DNA from: Larix sibirica
Taxonomy: Eukaryota > Streptophyta > Pinopsida > Pinales > Pinaceae
DNA length: 10,105 bases
Reading direction: 5' to 3'
Assembly (NCBI GenBank): GCA_004151065.3
Contig: NWUY0305055191.1
Coordinates: forward strand, 1-10,105
Shown: one piece after another, positions 7,044 to 10,105 of the stretch
How positions within the stretch are numbered: the first letter of the stretch is position 1
How the letters are laid out: the number at the start of each line of letters is the position of its first letter
The notes under the pieces: model-generated
Told to the model about the DNA's origin: nothing
What the model saw: only the letters and a program-made list of their open reading frames with translations
Database searches by the model: none
Made by a program: the position numbers and the translations under genes

Positions 7044-7320
7044 TACGACACTGCTAGACATTTTGGATTTCGTGTACCGGCACAGACATACAGACATACA
7101 GACAGACAAACAGACAGACAGAACAACACTGCTAGACATTTTGGATCTCGTGTACCAACACAGACATACAGATAGACAGACAGACATTAGAGCTGGGAAC
7201 ACCGTACAACACAGCTGGACATTCGGCATTTCGTGCGCACTATACAGCCTGACATTTAGTGGCACTAGACAGCTAGACATTCAGATTTTGTGTACCCGCA
7301 CTAGCATATAGCTGGGAAAC
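7044..7320 (+). repeat. Repeat family C, four tandem copies with CAGA expansions
   Basis: Copies start near 7044, 7122, 7203 and 7261. Each has an ACA-AGCTGGACATT-like block, an ATTTCGTGTACC-like block and a CAC end. Copies 2 and 4 finish with AGCTGGGAAC or AGCTGGGAAAC, like C0. The first two copies are 78 bp apart and closely alike. In them the 3' part of the unit is replaced or filled by CAGACA/CATACAGA runs (7083-7121 and 7161-7185). Open frames over this stretch on both strands are repeat-driven (TDRQ and SVCL runs) and not called as genes. Confidence 0.85.
7083..7121 (+). repeat. CAGA-type microsatellite inside C1
   Basis: CAGACATA units followed by CAGACAGACA runs, 39 bases, ending at the next C copy. 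A second, shorter run lies at 7161-7185 in the same position of copy C2. The CAGACATACAGA start is shared, so the expansion preceded or accompanied the duplication. Confidence 0.85.
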
Positions 7321-8110
7321 TTCATGCTTACATAACAGCCAAACTTTTATGTGTTAATCAAACCTTCCAGCTCATTACATAAAAAGGCTAAGGAGGGTTT
7401 CTAACCTCAAACTTAGTCCCTTCTCATGTGCAAAGCAAAAGAGATCATTCACAGCGATAATAACACTTTGAACTCTAGCATAATACCATAATCATCCAAG
7501 GACGAGATGAATGAAGAGAGAGCCTCACATATGCTTGCCCCTTTACTTCCTCCTACATGATATTGAACTAGGCTTAGAGGGGTTTTCCCCATAAATCCCA
7601 CCATTGAGCCCTAAGCCCGCCCTACAGTAGTAAGTCGTAGGGGTAGGCCTACTACACAACAAAATATCTAGAGGGCTATAAGTTACTGAAATAGCAACAA
7701 ACAACTTCAATAGCAGTGGCAACAGGAGCTGGAGCTGACACTAAGTAGCAACAACAATTGGTTTTTCTTTCTCATTCAGCTTGGGCTGTTAGAACTCAAG
7801 CCGGTGAACTGAACAATGATGGCGCTATGAATTCATGCAAGTGCCACTGAGAAACGTAAGCTATTTCCAAAGTAAGTATTGAAGTGGTTTGCTAGGGCTA
7901 GGGGAGCCCGAACATAGGTGGGTGGGACCAAAGGAAGGGCTCTCAGGGGGAGCAATAAAACTGGCTGGGTTGCAGCGAGGGTGGTTTTGGGGGGTATGAA
8001 GATGCCAAATAGGTCTTGCCCTTCATAGGCCACTTTTTCTTCCTGACCAAAGGGAAGACGCTCCGCCCCTGAATTTACCTACTTTGAAAAGGTTATCTTG
8101 CTGGTGGGCT
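7321..8110. other. Gene-free stretch
   Basis: There is no recognised gene or RNA. The minus-strand frame 7833-8033 is Leu/Pro/Ala-rich without a motif. A fragment GGAGCTGGAGCTG at 7728-7740 recalls atp9 but its flanks do not support that. Confidence 0.4.
7620..7652. other. Adjacent hairpin and palindrome
   Basis: CCCTAC (7620-7625) can pair with GTAGGG (7637-7642) across an 11-base loop. The next ten bases, GTAGGCCTAC (7643-7652), are a perfect palindrome. The stem GTAGG can also pair with the CCTAC half of the palindrome, giving alternative folds. No T-run follows, and bacterial-type terminators would not be assumed here. Confidence 0.45.
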
Positions 8111-8152
8111 TGGCTTTTGGCTAATGGCTTCTGGCTGATGACTTCTGTTGGA
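8111..8152 (+). repeat. 14 bp tandem repeat, three copies
   Basis: TGGCTTTTGGCTAA (8111), TGGCTTCTGGCTGA (8125) and TGACTTCTGTTGGA (8139). The first two differ at two bases and the third is more diverged. GGCT-rich sequence continues to about 8196. Confidence 0.75.
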
Positions 8153-8534
8153 CTTGGTTAGGCTTATGGTGAACTTGGCTAAAGGTGAAAGGTGAGGCGG
8201 ATTGCATAGATTACAAACAATGGCAAAGTTCAACTATTTCCGAGGTACGAGGGAATACACCGAAGGGTCGTATAGATGCGAGAAAAGTCTTTGGAAACAT
8301 GCATTATAGGACTCTATATGAAAGGCCATAATAGTTGTTAAAGCCATAGCTTCGTGAAGCTCCATGTCAATTTGCTATAGAGAGCCTATAGTTAAAGTCC
8401 TATAGACTGCCTTAAGCTGCTCCATGGCAAAAAGCCCCCGACCAAAGGTATACTTGCTTGACCGAAGGGAGGGCAAGGGAGGAATGTGCTTCGCTTCCTT
8501 TAGAAAAAAGCTTTAGTCTTTGCGGCAAAGGGAA
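8153..8534. other. Gene-free stretch
   Basis: A 29-codon ATG frame (8220-8309) is unrecognised. AGCTTCGTGAAGCT (8348-8361) can form a small hairpin. CTATAG occurs three times between 8373 and 8406. GCTTCGCTTC at 8488-8497 returns exactly at 9289-9298. Confidence 0.4.
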
Positions 8535-8558
8535 ACGTTTATATGCGAGTATCATATG
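8535..8558 (+). repeat. Dispersed 24 bp motif, copy 1
   Basis: ACGTTTATATGCGAGTATCA plus four bases. It matches the copy at 9138-9161 at 21 of 24 positions and resembles a third copy at 9228-9249. Confidence 0.65.
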
Positions 8559-8703
8559 TAATGTCTTCAGGTGTAAACTATAGGAACTAACCTTCTTTCC
8601 TTTTCTATAGCCAATAGGATGGAGATTATTGAACCTTCCAAGTTAACAACAGACCACGAGAGAAGTCGTTCCATCCAGACCCGAAAGAGACCCCGAACGG
8701 GAG

Positions 8704-8772
8704 TGCTGTTAACATGGGTGGCTATGTGCAGTTAATGGTTCTTCGTGCATGCAGTTAATGGGTGCCTTCTTG
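8704..8772 (+). repeat. 23 bp tandem repeat, three copies
   Basis: Units start at 8704 (TGCTGTTAACATGGGTGG), 8727 (TGCAGTTAATGGTTCTTC) and 8750 (TGCAGTTAATGGGTGCC). The second and third share the first 12 bases exactly. The first is more diverged but keeps the 23-base step. Confidence 0.75.
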
Positions 8773-9016
8773 TATGTTTTTGAACCGTTAGTGCATGGAC
8801 AAAGCTAATAGTATAAAGTGCTAGTTCATACGGCTAGTCTATGGTGTCCAAGGCTAGTACTTACTCTACAGCTATTAGACCTTACTCTATGGAACTACTT
8901 ACACTATGGACTAAGGCAAGTAGTAAGGCAAATTGGGGAATGGGAATGCAGGAAACCGGCCAGCAGCACACCTTCGCAGACAACATATTGTGTAACCCTC
9001 ATCTTGCGGGGCTCAT
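8773..9016. other. Gene-free stretch rich in CTATGG and CTAGT words
   Basis: Two overlapping open frames (8818-9054, from GTG; 8841-9029, from ATG) have no recognisable content. CTATGG and TACTTAC words recur at 8840-8910. Confidence 0.4.
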
Positions 9017-9044
9017 CGTGGAACCCTAAACGTGGAACCTCATC
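9017..9044 (+). repeat. 14 bp tandem repeat, two copies
   Basis: CGTGGAACCCTAAA (9017-9030) is followed directly by CGTGGAACCTCATC (9031-9044). The first nine bases are identical. Confidence 0.65.
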
Positions 9045-9137
9045 ATGTCAATAAGAGTTCTATATAGCATATATTGGAGCTATAATGGAAGAACTTATAA
9101 ACTTATATATATAATGCAGTATCTTATGTTTAAACAA

Positions 9138-9249
9138 ACGTATATATGCCAGTATAATATGTATAAAAAAGTCCACATGCACTAAGAACTACTACCTTTA
9201 GTCCCATGCCCTCCATAGAAAAGTGGAACGTAGATGCCAGTATAATATA
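9138..9249 (+). repeat. Dispersed 24 bp motif, copies 2 and 3
   Basis: ATGCCAGTATAATAT is exact at 9146-9160 and 9234-9248, an offset of 88. Both are preceded by ACGTA. A further weak relative, ATGCAGTATCTTATG, lies at 9114-9128. Confidence 0.75.
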
Positions 9250-9453
9250 TTGAGAACATAATGCTGTCTTTTATAATAAATGCATAGAGCTTCGCTTCTG
9301 CTAATAAGCTAAGTGCCTCTTTCTTTCTTTCTCTTCTCATAAGGATCCCATAGTGCTAGTAGTAGGCTTAATACCTTATTGGAAGTCCATATGGCTACTT
9401 CTTAGGGCTTTCACTCTCTCTCTTTTCAAAATAATGGATACTATGGCTGCTAG
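9250..9453. other. Gene-free stretch with a pyrimidine tract
   Basis: CTCTTTCTTTCTTTCTCTTC at 9317-9336 is a simple (TTTC) tract, and TCTCTCTC-like sequence lies near 9414-9424. No gene is seen. Confidence 0.45.
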
Positions 9454-9475
9454 TACCTTACTTATACCTTACTTA
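9454..9475 (+). repeat. Exact 11 bp tandem duplication
   Basis: TACCTTACTTA occurs twice without a gap (9454-9464 and 9465-9475). Confidence 0.8.
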
Positions 9476-9504
9476 CGTTACTGGGACACATTCTAATTCA
9501 TAGA

Positions 9505-9755
9505 TTGTACTCTTAGTCTGTAGAGTATGCCGCCCTATGGTCTTAAGAGTCAATACTTTCTTACTTTTGCCTTAGTCTTAAGCTGTAGAGAAAGAACTAA
9601 TGGCAATAAGCCGAGACTACTTAGTCTTTAGAGCCCTAAAGCCGAGTGAAAGCCTTTAGAGACACTTGCCTTACGGTATGGACTAGTTGAAATGGACTAG
9701 TTGAAGTCCCTGGTCTTAAGGTCTTGCCCTAAAGTATTAATTAGCCTTAGTCTTT
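9505..9755 (+). repeat. Zone of CTTAGTC / TAGAG degenerate repeats
   Basis: CTTAGTCT recurs near 9513, 9573, 9619 and 9748, with GGTCTTAAG variants at 9539 and 9712. TGTAGAG or TTTAGAG follows three of these. AAGCCGAG occurs twice (near 9609 and 9650). The repeats are short, diverged and irregularly spaced. Confidence 0.5.
9678..9705 (+). repeat. Exact 14 bp tandem duplication
   Basis: ATGGACTAGTTGAA occurs twice without a gap (9678-9691 and 9692-9705). The identity suggests a recent slippage or repair event. Confidence 0.85.
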
Positions 9756-10105
9756 TGATGTATCAATAAGTTACAAGAAAGTTTAGTAAAGACGATGATT
9801 GCACAACAACATCTATTCTATTCTCTATTGTGGAAATAAATATTACTACACCTACTACCTCTATAGGGTATGTTGGCTTGAAAGGGGACTTAAGTAGGTC
9901 CCTTCTTCTTAATACCTCGGTAAGTAACCATGATAACAAGAGAAACTGCCGAAGAACTACACCTAATTAGAACTAACTGTTTAAGTAGTATAGAAGGAAA
10001 AACTGTAGTTTGGGTATGTTCTCGCTCCAAATAGTCACCGTGGCATTTGAACTAAATATAATGGATATATATACCCTACCCTATCTCTTCCCATTGTATT
10101 AGCAG
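9756..10105. other. Gene-free end of window
   Basis: There is no open frame over 60 codons and no recognised RNA. The only structure seen is one hairpin (9883-9904). Confidence 0.4.
9883..9904. other. Seven-pair hairpin
   Basis: AGGGGAC (9883-9889) can pair with GTCCCTT (9898-9904), one pair being G-T, over the eight-base loop TTAAGTAG. Its role is unknown. In plant mitochondria such stems can mark RNA 3' ends, but no gene lies upstream. Confidence 0.4.

Noticed and set aside
7038-7311. Open frames on both strands with TDRQ or SVCL repeats
   Set aside because: They result from the CAGA/TCTG microsatellite being open in several frames; the same DNA is open on both strands.
7728-7740. GGAGCTGGAGCTG resembling the start of mitochondrial atp9
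   Set aside because: Translation before and after does not resemble the subunit c protein.
1-10105. CRISPR array or bacterial-type operon
   Set aside because: No regularly spaced identical repeats with unique spacers, and no dense co-directional genes with ribosome binding sites.

Overview
This window looks like non-coding plant organellar DNA. My best guess is a large, repeat-rich land-plant mitochondrial genome, possibly a gymnosperm, but the compartment is inferred. The firmest clue to the lineage is a plant-type LINE relic on the minus strand. The other clues are moderate base composition, short GCTTCGCTTC-type dispersed repeats, many small direct repeats, and no dense gene content. I found no intact rRNA, tRNA, respiratory-chain, ribosomal-protein or chloroplast gene and no convincing group II intron core. 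Repeat-rich plant nuclear DNA remains a real alternative.

Layout. Bases 1-734 hold one open frame of 114 codons of unknown meaning (201-545) and otherwise nothing recognised. Bases about 735-2006 (minus strand) are a degraded LINE ORF2. It keeps a plausible ATG, a charged N-terminal region and most of an endonuclease (EEP) domain, but has no reverse transcriptase. It is broken by at least six in-frame stops and two frameshifts. Bases 2320-2935 carry four separate small repeats, including an exact-period 20 bp minisatellite. Bases 2936-6114 are almost featureless apart from two direct-repeat pairs, two perfect palindromes and one short coding-like frame (5609-5710).

Bases 6115-7320 are the most structured part: a 54 bp tandem repeat, a nested A-B-B'-A' duplication, and a 58-83 bp repeat family (C) in which two copies have gained (CAGA)-type microsatellites. 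Bases 7321-10105 are again without genes. They are full of short tandem duplications with units of 11, 14, 14, 14 and 23 bp, a dispersed 24 bp motif, and a zone saturated with CTTAGTC/TAGAG words.

No set of genes here works together as a system. The recurring theme is local DNA duplication, seen at many points in different states of decay, plus one retroelement fragment. I see no sign of an undescribed multi-gene system and do not claim one.
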